A stretch of DNA of 64,000 bases from Trichoplax sp. H2 (lineage: Eukaryota > Placozoa > Uniplacotomia > Trichoplacea): positions 1-64,000 of the forward strand of contig NOWV01000234.1 in NCBI GenBank assembly GCA_003344405.1. Direction: 5' to 3'. The translations under genes and the position numbers were made by a program. A model generated the notes under the pieces. The model had not been told where the DNA came from. It did no database searches and saw only the letters and a list, made by a program, of their open reading frames with translations. Shown here piece by piece: positions 1-10,794 of the stretch. How positions within the stretch are numbered: position 1 is the stretch's first letter; every line of letters begins with the position of its first letter.

Positions 1-951
1 GAAAAGAAATGCTGTCCACTCGTTTAATGGAACAAGTTTTTGGGGGGGGACTCTTCTTCTTACCGATAGGATAAGGGAAGTGAGATCCACTATCAGACTC
101 TTTAAAATACAGCTAGCGTATACGCCATTGTAGAGAAAGTTTCTTGATGAGCTTGGTAGTTCATCCTAAAATAGTCTTGTCGTTGGACTGATAGTTCATT
201 ATGAAAATGATCTAAATTAAGGGCAATCAGCCGATCCCGTTGTACACCAACAACAAATGATATTATTTCTATTTGTAGTTCTCTTCAACTGATTGGTGTT
301 AACACTATCGTAGCCAGTAAGTGATCTATATCATTCCTAATTGTAATTGTCATCGGATGATATTCAAAAAAAGAGATCGAGTGGAGACCAGGCCCCATTT
401 TAGCAGCTGGACATGGAAAAGGGCTTATCCATCGATCATTGATGAATTAGAATCTAGCCCAATGGATAGATTATGACCAAACACTCAATCAACATATACA
501 ATCAGCTAACTAAAGCTGTTGATAGCTCATCCTTACCTGCAAATTACTGGAAACAGATGAAAAGTAGTAAGCAATGGTCATTTTGGATCTTCTATGCCGC
601 AGTTTACCTCTTGGAGAATCAACACCAAATAAACTTTACCGGCTGCCCAACTGCATATCTAGTAGGGCAATAGGTTGCTTTTTCCTGGCCCAACTTGCAG
701 AGGATAAACAATCCATTTTGCATAGTCAATGACTAGCCGAAATGATACGTATCAGCAATACCCCTTCAACTTGAAGCGGCATTTGCTCGACTGTCCGAAA
801 CACTACTGTGACTAGACTCGCCAACAGGGCTACGCCTTGGTCTTGTGACTCCAGCCCCTCCAGGGACTGAATGATGGACATGCGCTGTGCGTCCGGACCT
901 TCATCATGTCCTGCGCGATCATTCTCCAATCGATTTTCCTTTATCAACAAC
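1..951. other. No recognised gene; two small unassigned ORFs
   Basis: I recognise no gene here. There is a 66-codon plus-strand ORF at 473-673 and a minus-strand ORF at 726-950. The minus ORF lies in a locally GC-richer patch (about 780-920) and encodes a leucine/valine-rich sequence that could be the end of a terminal exon, since its stop is followed by ordinary AT-rich DNA. No acceptor-plus-domain combination convinced me, so neither is called as a gene. Confidence 0.4.
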
Positions 952-1845
952 GGACCTCCAAATGATTCCTAGACTGGAGGTTTTAGTCCATCAATATGCA
1001 CAATCTTTCTGAATCAGTATGCAGGTGTTAAGAGATTAAAGGACCTCCAAATGGTTCCTAGACTGGAGGTTTTAGTCAATCAATATGCACAATTTTTCTG
1101 ACTAAGCATGCAGGTGTTAAGAGATTAAGGGACCTCCAAAGGGTTCCTAGACTGGAGGTTTTAGTCAATCAACATCCACAACCTTTCTGACTAAGCATGC
1201 AGATGTTAGCAAGTCCTATTTCTTACTTGATTTAGTATGCTTAATACACTCTCCTGTAAAGGGATTAAGGGACCTCCAAATGGTTCCTAGACTGGAGTTA
1301 TTAGTCAATCAATATGCACAATCTTTCTTATTAAGCATGCAGGTGTTAAGAGATTTAAGAGACCTCCAAATAATTCCTAGACTGGAGTTTTTAGTCAATC
1401 AACATGCACAACCTTTCTGACTAAGCATGCAGATGTTAGCAAGTCCTATTTCTTACTTAATTTAGTGTGCTTAATACACTCTCCTGTAAAGGGATTAAGG
1501 ACCTCCAAATGGTTCCTAGACTGGAGTTATTAGTCAATCAATATGCACAATCTTTCTGACTAAGCATGCAGGTGTTAAGAGATTTAAGAGACCTCCAAAT
1601 AATTCCTAGACTGGAGTTTTTAGTCAATCAATATGCACAATCTTTCTGACTAAGCATGCAGGTGTTAGCAAGTCCTATTTCTTACTTAATTTAGTATGCT
1701 TAATACACTCTCCTGTAAAGGGATTAATGGACCTCAAAATAATTCCTAGACTGGAGTTTTTTGTCAATCAATATGCACAATCTTTCTGACTAAGCATGCA
1801 GGTGTTAGCAAGTACTATTTCGTACTTGATTTAGTATGCTTAATG
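952..1845. repeat. Tandem array of about 90/140-bp units with a hairpin core
   Basis: At least eight copies begin with GGACCTCCAAA or a close variant, at about 952, 1041, 1130, 1270, 1360, 1499, 1590 and 1729. Spacing alternates between about 90 bp and about 140 bp, because every second unit carries an extra segment of about 50 bp (AAGTCCTATTTCTTACTT onward). Each unit starts with an inverted repeat, ACCTCCA, 14 bases, TGGAGGT. The right arm decays to TGGAGTT in the later units. No long ORF is conserved. Confidence 0.85.
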
Positions 1846-3535
1846 GGATGACTGATTTGTGTCATGTATAGGGCTGCTTGTAAACCACCATACACTCTCC
1901 TATTTTCACTTAAAAACAAACTGCAGTCTTTAAGATTAGGATTTAGATAACACAACTACTGCAACACCTTTCTACTTTAGGATGGACGTCAGAAATTAGC
2001 TGTCTATTTGATTGATGTGATACGATGTCCGTTAGTATTTATAGTATGCCGTTATAGAACGTTATTTTCATCGTTCTCTGCCTATAACGGTAATAATATC
2101 GATAATAAAGTTTAGTTTAGTACACAAGCTCTGCTAAACTCTTCCTACTGCGTGTTACAGTAAATCTTAAAAAAAAGAAATCGTAACAGCAGGTAAAAGT
2201 AAAAGCAGCCACTACAGGGACCTCAGAACTCTTTCTTTTAGCAGGAACTGCTGAAAAGAAAGAGAGAGATGGATTGTCGATGATTTTCATTGAAATACGC
2301 AGGTTGACTATTTTGCTGATCATTTCGCTATATCGCAAGACTGGAAGCGTACATCGAATTAGTGTTGATATACTGCAGGCCGATTGAACGTCCCCGCTTT
2401 CTTTTTATAATTTGGGAAATCAGTTCAATTTAACTAAGGAGGTTAAGGAAGGACAGGGTACCGTATGAAACTGTCAGTCACAGTTATGATTTACCGTAGT
2501 AGGCCTCATGGGGCAGCAGTCTCATTCTTTTAGTACTGTAACTGTGTACTTTAGTAGTCTCTGGTAAAATTCATTTTTAAACCATACATGTATATGAGGA
2601 TTTGCAGAGTCGAAGATTGATGTGGATTGTGAATTAATAATTAATTACAATATTATTTAAGGGATTATAGATTGCATTCTTGACTGAAGTATGTTTACTG
2701 AACTGCACTCTAAATAGTGATTGCTTGCGCGCTGGAGTTCTGCGATAGTAATAATAATATGATTCCATATCGTTTATACGTATCAATTGGAATTACATAG
2801 TCGCGCAGAGCCATCCTTCCAATAGTAGCCAACGCCAATTCAAACATCTGCTACCTCTATGTCGTTATCTGACCAACTTTCTTGCAAGAATAGTTAGGTG
2901 CGCAGCATTTTAGCTCCTCTTTAAACAACTACGCAGAATAAAAATAGCCTTCATTGATGAGGATTATTCCAAAGCAATACAATACTTGTAAAAATGGATG
3001 ACTAATTGCAATCTCTTGTATAAAGTGATGCTCAATTTTTTTATCCATATCACTAATATACTGGTATATCAATTGGTGCGAAATAGATCTCAATAACCGT
3101 TTTGAACCACTTTAATTATCGTATGCAATGATGCTTGTTGACGTTTATTGTTGCGTCGGTAATAATTTTAAAAAATGTTGCATTCTACGGACTGTCAACA
3201 ATATACATATTACCAAACTGATGAAAGCAGCCATTGAAGATACCGCAATAAAAAATAAAAAGAATAAAGGAAAGATATTAACAATTACGGCAAATTATCG
3301 CTGTCAACGTTCTATTGCAAGTCAGTCTAGAACTAGAAAAGTAATCTCATAAGAAGTCATATAATGTGTTTTACTCGATAGTGCAATGGTAGAATATTAA
3401 CTAAGAGTTCTCATTGATCATTCTACTAATAACGTAGTAAAATGACTGCTTGCGAAATGCAAACTTTACACTTGAACATTCAACATCCTTAGGCATGATA
3501 AAAATTTGATAGATATAAAAAATGCAGAACCACGT
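1846..3535. other. Gene-free AT-rich stretch, low-confidence exon-like pieces
   Basis: There is no recognisable domain. On the minus strand near 2210-2265 a pyrimidine-rich tract ends in AG and is followed by a short open stretch containing a KRK-type basic patch. A lysine-rich plus ORF at 3128-3352 has no family likeness that I know. Both could be chance. The stretch ends at the stop codon of the APEX1-like gene. Confidence 0.35.
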
Positions 3536-6326
3536 TTATATTTGCAGAAGTAGTTCAATCGGGCAGTGATCGCTGCCTTCAATTTCTGAACGGATGATGC
3601 TATCTGCTACATTTGGTATTAAATTTTTGGAAGTAACAAAATAATCCAGTCTCCTATACGTACAAAATATTCAAACGGATAACAAGTTCAATATTACAAA
3701 TACCGATCGTTTTTCGGCATAGAAGTTACGGCAAAATAGTTCAAATTTCTTACCATCCAATATTTTTAGATCTCGCATTGGACATATAGCTCCAAAAGGA
3801 ATAAGCACTAGTTTTGTTTGGGTAAAAGTGACGAAAAGTATCAATAAATCCGCAATCCAATAATTTCCCAAATCCTTCCCTTTCTTCTTTAGTGAATCCG
3901 GCAGTTTTTGTATTTGTTTTCGGATTAGCCAGATCTAAAATCAATTTACAATTCGCTTCAGTTATCTAGTAATAGTAGAAATGAACATCAGGCATTGAAG
4001 AGTAGCTATGACAAGGACATGACATAACAGTACTATACCAATTTCCAAGTGAGATACATTTAAATCCCCGCAAAGTATGACAGGCTTAATTCTATCAAGT
4101 TCTTGCAAGTATTTACGAAAATCAGCATCCCACTCTTGTCTATAATCCAGTCTAATAGAAATGATTATTATAATAAATTTTTACGGAACGTCGTAAATAG
4201 TATCATAATTACGTAAGCTGTCGATGCTTATTACCTGACTAACTTTCTACCTGAGTTTGGAATATCTATTACAAGCAACGAAGACACGCATACCGTTATA
4301 ACAAATTGAACCACAATTTTCTAGCCATGACAATTGGTCTAATAGTTGGCAAACATTATGCAATAATCTGCCACTTACAAGCTCCAACGAGGAAAAATTT
4401 ATCATATTCTGCCGTAATGACACGCCCTTCTTTATCGTGCTTTTCAATATCTGTACGAAATTTTATATGCAATATAATATTTGCTATGATTTAATAAAAA
4501 ATTATAATAAATAAAAGATGTACCGACGGAATAATAAGAATTTTCAATCATTTTCTGTCTACTGAAGGCGTTCTATTCGCACAGACAATATAGCTGATAT
4601 TTTGTGTATGCGATAGTCAAAACTTACTGATTCCGAAAGTAACCTTTAGGGGCTTCACCTTTGATAGCAACCTGAATGAATATCAGGAGTCGTTTAATAA
4701 AAAGTTTATTCATACTACCAACTTATCTAGGTCTACGATATATTAGAAATCTAAACTATTGCACAGAACAGCAGCTACTAGTGTCATCAATAAAATTGAG
4801 TTTGATCGTAATGATGGGTTAACAGTAGCGTTTTTTAATGGCGTCGTGTGATCGATAACCGATTGGCTAAGAAATACATATATCCTTACCCTGTGCTACT
4901 GTAGCCTTTTTGCTCTGCAGAATAAAAATAGGTATGGTAGCCATCTAGTTTAATTTCATTTGGTATCTCTGATTCGGCACATTTCGTTTCTTGCAGACAG
5001 ATGATATCTATGTTACTGTCAGTCAGGTAGGAATGTCCATTTTTCTATGCCAAAATAAATAGCAAACACTAGAGCCTCATGTCGTCATCAGCTAACATTG
5101 AAAATAGCAGGCAGGGTATTCTAGCTAGGTTGAAATAGACTCAACACTACACAGTGATATTATGATAATGGTAGAAGATACCAAATGATGATAATTTGAT
5201 CCTTTCAATGTTTGCACAGTATATCTAGCTTGTAGATTGGGTACAAGTATGACTGTGCTTCGTAATTAATAATAAGAATCTTGCAATTAGGATGTGCATT
5301 TACCTTGAGCCATGCTTTTATACCGTTAACATTCCAAGAAGTAATTTTTGTATTCCAGTTTGAGCTACATATTTAGAATTAAAATAAGAATATTAATGTC
5401 TAGAGATAGGTTGCTTCAAAAGCAATTTTGCTTTATCATTTACTGTATGTCATCTACAGCAATTTACTTTTGAGAAAGAACGACAATTTTAAGAACGGAT
5501 CAAACTTGGTCTGCTTGAACTATTCAATGAAAATGGCAGACATAGTCCCTGATAGAACATTATCATAATTACCTCGATTTACCATGAGATTGATTTTCTT
5601 TCTCTACAGACGATTGGTCATGTTTTATTTCCACAGTTGGCTCCTTATCCACCTAGATGTTAAATGATCTCATTAACAACGATTGTATCTCAGCACCATG
5701 TTTGTTACAGGCTTACATCTATCAGCCCAGCAGAAAACGGGTGATTCTTTAAAAGTAAAATCATACAAGTCTACGTCGGATCATGAATAAAGATCCATTT
5801 TGACACGATCCAGTATGTTCTTATAGAGATTTGAGAAAAAATACAGTATCTACTCGTATATTTTACAGTACTATACGAATATCTCCATGAATCTTGCAGT
5901 ATCTTACAGTAAGTTTTTTTATTGGATTTTCATCCTACGCGAATATATTGCGATTTTCGAATGCAATGCTAATGTTATCAATTAATTACTTCATTAATAC
6001 TATGCTGAATTACAGCAATTTCACATTTGCTGCACCGTATTTAATATACTGCATATTACCGCAGAAGACTTGCCACCTTTAGCTTTGCCGCTATCCGCCG
6101 CTTTTTTAGCTTGCTTCTTTGCTTTCCCTACTGCAGTTACACCGGCCTATTGCATACAAACAAACATGTGGGAAATGATTCGGTGAATTCTGCAATGATT
6201 CTGCAAACATCTGTAGTTGTAGCCTTATTTGAACATAATAATTGCATCAAGCTCGTATTTGCTTGCACACTGTGCAGAGTGGAGCTGGATCAACTAGCAT
6301 GAGCAGCTTACCTTTCTTTTAGGCAT
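3536..6326 (-). CDS. APEX1: AP endonuclease 1 (APEX1/ExoIII family), 11 exons, 318 aa
   Basis: This is an apurinic/apyrimidinic endonuclease of base excision repair. It cuts 5' of abasic sites in nuclear DNA. Exons in transcript order: 6326-6312, 6146-6060, 5652-5573, 5364-5304, 5044-4890, 4671-4628, 4450-4379, 4265-4235, 4151-4039, 3934-3754, 3653-3536. All phases match and they sum to 957 nt, or 318 aa, the length of human APE1. It starts MPKRK, then a lysine-rich presumed nuclear-targeting segment (residues 6-34). Family residues are present at N72, E100 (LQETK), Y172 (AYIPN), D211/N213 (GDLN), D283 (RLDY) and D308/H309 (SDHCP). The human redox cysteine C65 is Thr69 here, and human D70 is Asn74. 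It lies divergent from GET1, 1.3 kb away. The first exon has only 15 coding bases and the eighth only 31. The family call is very secure; exon edges are inferred. Confidence 0.95.
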
Positions 6327-7646
6327 ATTTACTAATAATTGCAGGCAGGTTTGTGTTTTACCGATTGGATAGTGCGGGTTAATAGTACGACTTCTACTAA
6401 TAAGGACAGATCGTCGAATTAAGGTTAGCATGCAAATGATGTTGAGTAATGCCAACGATGCAATGCACAGTCGAGCAGGGACCAAAGAGTAATCGAGGTC
6501 TGAGCGACCTGTGACCTGTACGATGAGCTCTACTACCGTACAATACACTAGAAGAATACCTGGACTGGCCACTCTTTTGGACGGACAGACATTTGGCCAA
6601 CTTTGGTCGTCCAACACGTCATTAGGACAGTACTTTAGGTATGTCGACCATAAATTCCGAAGGAACTGATTTTATCGAAATTAAGTAATATTATATTGTA
6701 TTCTATTGCCTGTTGCTAAGTTCTGCTTGGAAGCAGTAGCTTTAGATCGTCCATGTTCTTCAAGTTAGCAGTAATGATTTCGAAAACAGACATGGAAGAT
6801 CCATACTGAGTAGATATTTTCGGCTGTATAGTGTACAGTATACTGTAGGGTATAAAAGTCTGTCCATCCGAGAAGAGGGTCCAGTCCAGGTACAGTACTG
6901 TATTTCCAGCCGTCTGTACTGTACTGTACTGTGCTGTAGGCAGTACTGAACTACTGATAGTCTGATTCCGTCTGTCTGTGTCTATTGTTACGACAGAAGT
7001 ATGGGCGACCAGATGATGACAGATCGGTATAGCACGGTAGTAAGCGGAAATATGAACATTCTTGCTCAAAACTGCCGCACCAATGGCATTTCAGGTGTCT
7101 AAATAATTGCCAATCACGCCTAAAGAATGACTAAGCGATAATTAAGGAACTTCAAAAGAGGAACTTCGAAAGCAATCGCGGCAACTAGGACAACAATCAA
7201 GTCCTGCACAGTGTACAGTACTGAGTCTACAGTACAGGGTACTGTAATCAGTGTACTGTACACTGTGCAGCGGGTCTCATAATGACAATATTTCTCGACG
7301 TTTGAAATACAGTAGATCCAAATTCCAATCTTTTATTTTACTATGCACATTTGGGTATCTATCCATTGGAAATAGAATGCTTTTTGCGACTGTATAATTT
7401 ATATTACTAAAAAGTCTGCTCATTTACTAATATTAGCAATTCAAGTTGACCGTATTTATACACTACAGTATGACTCTGGCGCTTTTGGACCAACATAGTA
7501 CCAAGTACTGTATTTTACAGTACTGCATACTCTACGGTACTGTACTGTACACTGTACAGTATAGGAGTACAGTACTGTACAGTACGACAAGCTGGCATCG
7601 ACAGTTTGGTACACTTGTGGGCCCAAATAGGCCCAACTGCTTCAAC
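6327..7646. promoter_or_regulatory. Divergent APEX1/GET1 intergenic region
   Basis: This is the interval of about 1.3 kb between the start codons of two divergently transcribed housekeeping genes, so it must hold both 5' ends. It is unusually rich in overlapping GTACTGTAC-type palindromes at about 6838-6960, 7204-7270 and 7496-7590. Short ORFs here (for example the minus ORF of about 107 codons at 6294-6617) show no family resemblance. Promoter elements cannot be pinned from sequence alone. Confidence 0.5.
7204..7270. repeat. 67-bp two-tier palindrome (hairpin/cruciform)
   Basis: The outer arms, CTGCACAGTGTACAGTAC at 7204-7221 and its perfect 18-bp reverse complement at 7253-7270, enclose an inner inverted repeat. 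That inner repeat is TACAGTAC (7228-7235) and GTACTGTA (7239-7246) around three bases. It lies between the two divergent genes. Related GTAC-rich tracts occur about 250 bp on each side. Confidence 0.85.
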
Positions 7647-10600
7647 ATGGCTTCCATCCACCTATCTTCCAGCGCTCTCAATCTCATCTCCATATTTCTT
7701 TATATCTTTTTTGTACGCTTTGCTTATCTTGTCATTCATAAACTCTTATTAACGGTGAGTTTTATTCTTTGCTCTTTTCCATATCATGCATTTCTATCCT
7801 AGTGCATTTCTTAGTCCAAAGTCTTAAACGAGCTAGCCAGGTTGTCAATGTTGAATCAATCAATTGATGGTGAAGGAAACATTGTTGTAGACAATCCAAC
7901 GCTGTAGTAATCAATCATAGCAGTAGAATACTGTTAGCTCAATTTTCTTTCTATCCTTTAATTCAAGATAGTATGATAAAATATTGCATGGTAAAGTAAT
8001 AACTCAATTCTATACGACCGAGTGGTATACGGTATTGTCTGCGTTCACTCTCATCCTATGGCACCGACATTAACTTACGAGTAGGAATGGAAATAAATGT
8101 CATGAAATAGTGCTTTACAATGGTCATTTTGCCTTTAGACACTTTGTAAGAAACATCAAGAAGAAGAATTAAATCAACAAATCCAAGTTTTACGCCAAGA
8201 AATGCGAAATATTAGTATGGTGGTAAGTATCCAACTAATCGTACCCATGACAGAAATTTAAAAGAAAAAAAAAACCTCCCATTAGATATCTCCAAAGTGG
8301 AATTACACTTTATAGTTTTCAAACCTAAGAAAGATCAATAGTCTTATTGAGCATGATATCCTTCGTTAGTTGAACAGTGTGTATTCTCCTTGCTCTACTT
8401 GTGTTAGTTGTTTAGCTCTAGTTGTAGCAAGGATGGCATGGGACGCGATGAAACATCGCCTTACATATTAATTGAAAATTTCCTTGTGAAGGCTTTGTGT
8501 ATTTTATTAACAATTCAATACTGTACCATGAGAAACAGTCAAAAATTGGGTCACTTAACTAGTGAAATACGTTCATGATGAATCAATTCATCATTTTCGT
8601 ATCTGAGACATGCATTACTTGCAGGCCATAATGACTCGTCAATTTGCTACTTTATTCAATAATTGCTTTAAATAATACTTTGTGATTTATTTCATGGATT
8701 ACAGGACAACTTTGCTCCTTACTCAAAGTTAAATAGAAAAGTGGCTAAATTGTCATCCGATTACGAAAATCTAAGTAAGTGACGTATTTAATGCAAATAA
8801 AATTCAACTCAGAGGATAGAGCTCAGCGACTGGACAAAAATTTCTACTGTTAAGATTGTTGCATAGCTTGGGTCAAACTTTGCCAAAGCGAAATGATGAT
8901 TAGTTTTAATTACACATTGATCAAGTGATTCAATATCTATCGAAAAGCCTTTGTTGTAAGTTTTTGCTGTTATTGTCCATTTAGTTGACTGAAATGTGTC
9001 ACCATTGAATTCATAACTTAATCACAGTTTTCAATTGACATTTTACCGCACGAGAGAATGATGATTAAAACTAGATAGATGCAGTTATTATTCCATAGAA
9101 ATAATCCGATCAATGATAAGAAATTTCATCGGAGAATGGAAAGTATCCTAGCAAGATAGTTATATCTTTAAATTCAAAAGAGAGCCTACTTGCATTGAAT
9201 GTACAGTAATTGGTGTTTTATCTAGATAAATTAATCATAACTGAAATAGAAAGGACTTCCAATTTGCAATACTGTATTGGGTAGCCTGTTTAAACTAGAT
9301 GTTGACCCAAATGTAGGAAATTGTATTAGATTGAAGCAGCTGAAAACATACCCTAAGGCCTAGTAAATACTGTCAATGGACGCTCCATTGTGGGTGGGTT
9401 TAACTTTACAAATATATAGCAAAAAAAATTTGGCATTCGTGGTACTGTATATTGGTAGAATTGTTATTAGAGTAAATCAAAATTGCTTCACTTAGCCTAC
9501 TGATTAGAGTGCTGATGATTAAGTCATCATCGAGACGTGTCTTAGTCAAGGCATTGTAAAAAATTGTTATATGAATTGAGGATCTAACCTGACAACAGAT
9601 TTGCCACAACATAATATCTATTGCAAATAGACTGTGATAGCAATTGAATAGTGTTTGAAAAATATTTGCAGTATTTCATTCTCTTCGGCGCAGTGTCAAT
9701 AATGACTCTAACAACAATTGACCACAATTTTATTTCAATGAGTTCTTCCCATACAATACGATAGAATGCAGATTTACCATATAGTAGCCAATCTGTATCA
9801 AATGTTATTACGATTATACTGTACTTACTTAATTATACAGTACAGTATATTGCAATGACCAACAATCCGCAATTGCAAATGTATTTCTTAACAATATTTA
9901 CATATGAAGAAAGTGCGTCATCGGTACACTCTTTTACCACGTGATGTCAATTTGTTGGCCACGCAAGATCATACTTCTATGAGTATTCATTTAAATTTTA
10001 TAATTACAAAATTGAATAAAATTGAAACGTTTTCCTAAATAAAATTATCATCCAATTGATGATGTGATATCTCGCCTATACGCTTCCTGATGCCATGTTG
10101 TATTTGCTCTACATGAAAGTCCTAGTTTTAAATTATTAAAAGATATTTTACCTTTTTTAGGTACTAAAAGAAAGAAGATGGAATTTAAAATTAATGCGGC
10201 ATGTTTCCTTGTTTATGCTGTTATCACTGTAAGTGTTACATTGGCACTATACTATACTCTTAACTATAAATATTATTATTTAAATGCACTTTGTATAGGT
10301 ACTTTATGCGACTGGTTTACTTGTTAATGAGTTTTACATGATGGTGGAGTTAGTAATACTGTGTTTATTGATCAAATGCATTAGAAAACAGCTACACACT
10401 ATTAATTGATATGAAATTGATGTTAGATTGGCGTTCATGCTCGCCTAACATTTATTTGGTACAAGCATCCCTTGTTGCTTATGCCTGGCGATTGGATGGT
10501 GCCTATAAATATATTAATATCTGTTCCAACTGGTAAAGCAGGTACATAGGCAAAAAATGATACTATGAATGTGAACAGTTTTATAGTTTCAAAAATCAAA

Positions 10601-10794
10601 TATAGAACTCTGAGTGTATTCGATATTTTAAAGATCAATTGGATGTTGATAGCTGTTAAGAAAAAATGATACTAAAGATAATAACTTGAATTTGTTTTAA
10701 TATATTCAATCTTGCAGGAGCTATTGGAATTTGTTCATGGTTAGCAATCTGTCAATCAGTTGTCTATCATTTTCCATTCAAATTAATTTTGTAA
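7647..10794 (+). CDS. GET1: GET1/WRB-like tail-anchored protein insertion receptor, 6 exons, 170 aa
   Basis: This is the ER-membrane receptor subunit that, with CAMLG/GET2, receives tail-anchored proteins from the GET3/TRC40 ATPase. Exons: 7647-7754, 8139-8222, 8705-8774, 10161-10228, 10427-10532, 10718-10794. Phases match and give 513 nt, 170 aa (human WRB is 174 aa). Layout: TM1 at about residues 9-32, a cytosolic coiled coil at about 37-97 (the MVDNFAPYSKLNRKV segment aligns with the conserved WRB coiled coil), TM2 at about 98-120, a short loop with FIWYKHP and DWMVPIN, and TM3 at about 146-168. The ATG at 7647 is the first in frame that gives a complete TM1; the open frame extends upstream to 7446 without homology. 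An alternative 3' exon may exist (see 10299-10409). Confidence 0.9.
10299..10409 (+). other. Possible alternative terminal exon of the GET1-like gene
   Basis: A second acceptor (TTTGTATAG ending at 10298) follows the donor at 10229 after only 70 bp. It opens a phase-0 reading frame of 36 codons, hydrophobic, ending in TGA at 10407-10409. Its use would replace TM3 and the conserved loop. The standard model skips it and splices to 10427, which restores the WRB family sequence, so this may be a chance exon inside the intron. Confidence 0.25.

Noticed and set aside
4247-4447. 66-codon minus ORF within APEX1
   Set aside because: It is a readthrough of an intron; splicing of 4450-4379 to 4265-4235 restores the conserved [12 protein letters not shown] segment.
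6294-6617. 107-codon minus ORF overlapping the APEX1 start
   Set aside because: No domain; its lower end reads across the true 15-nt first exon of APEX1 in another frame.
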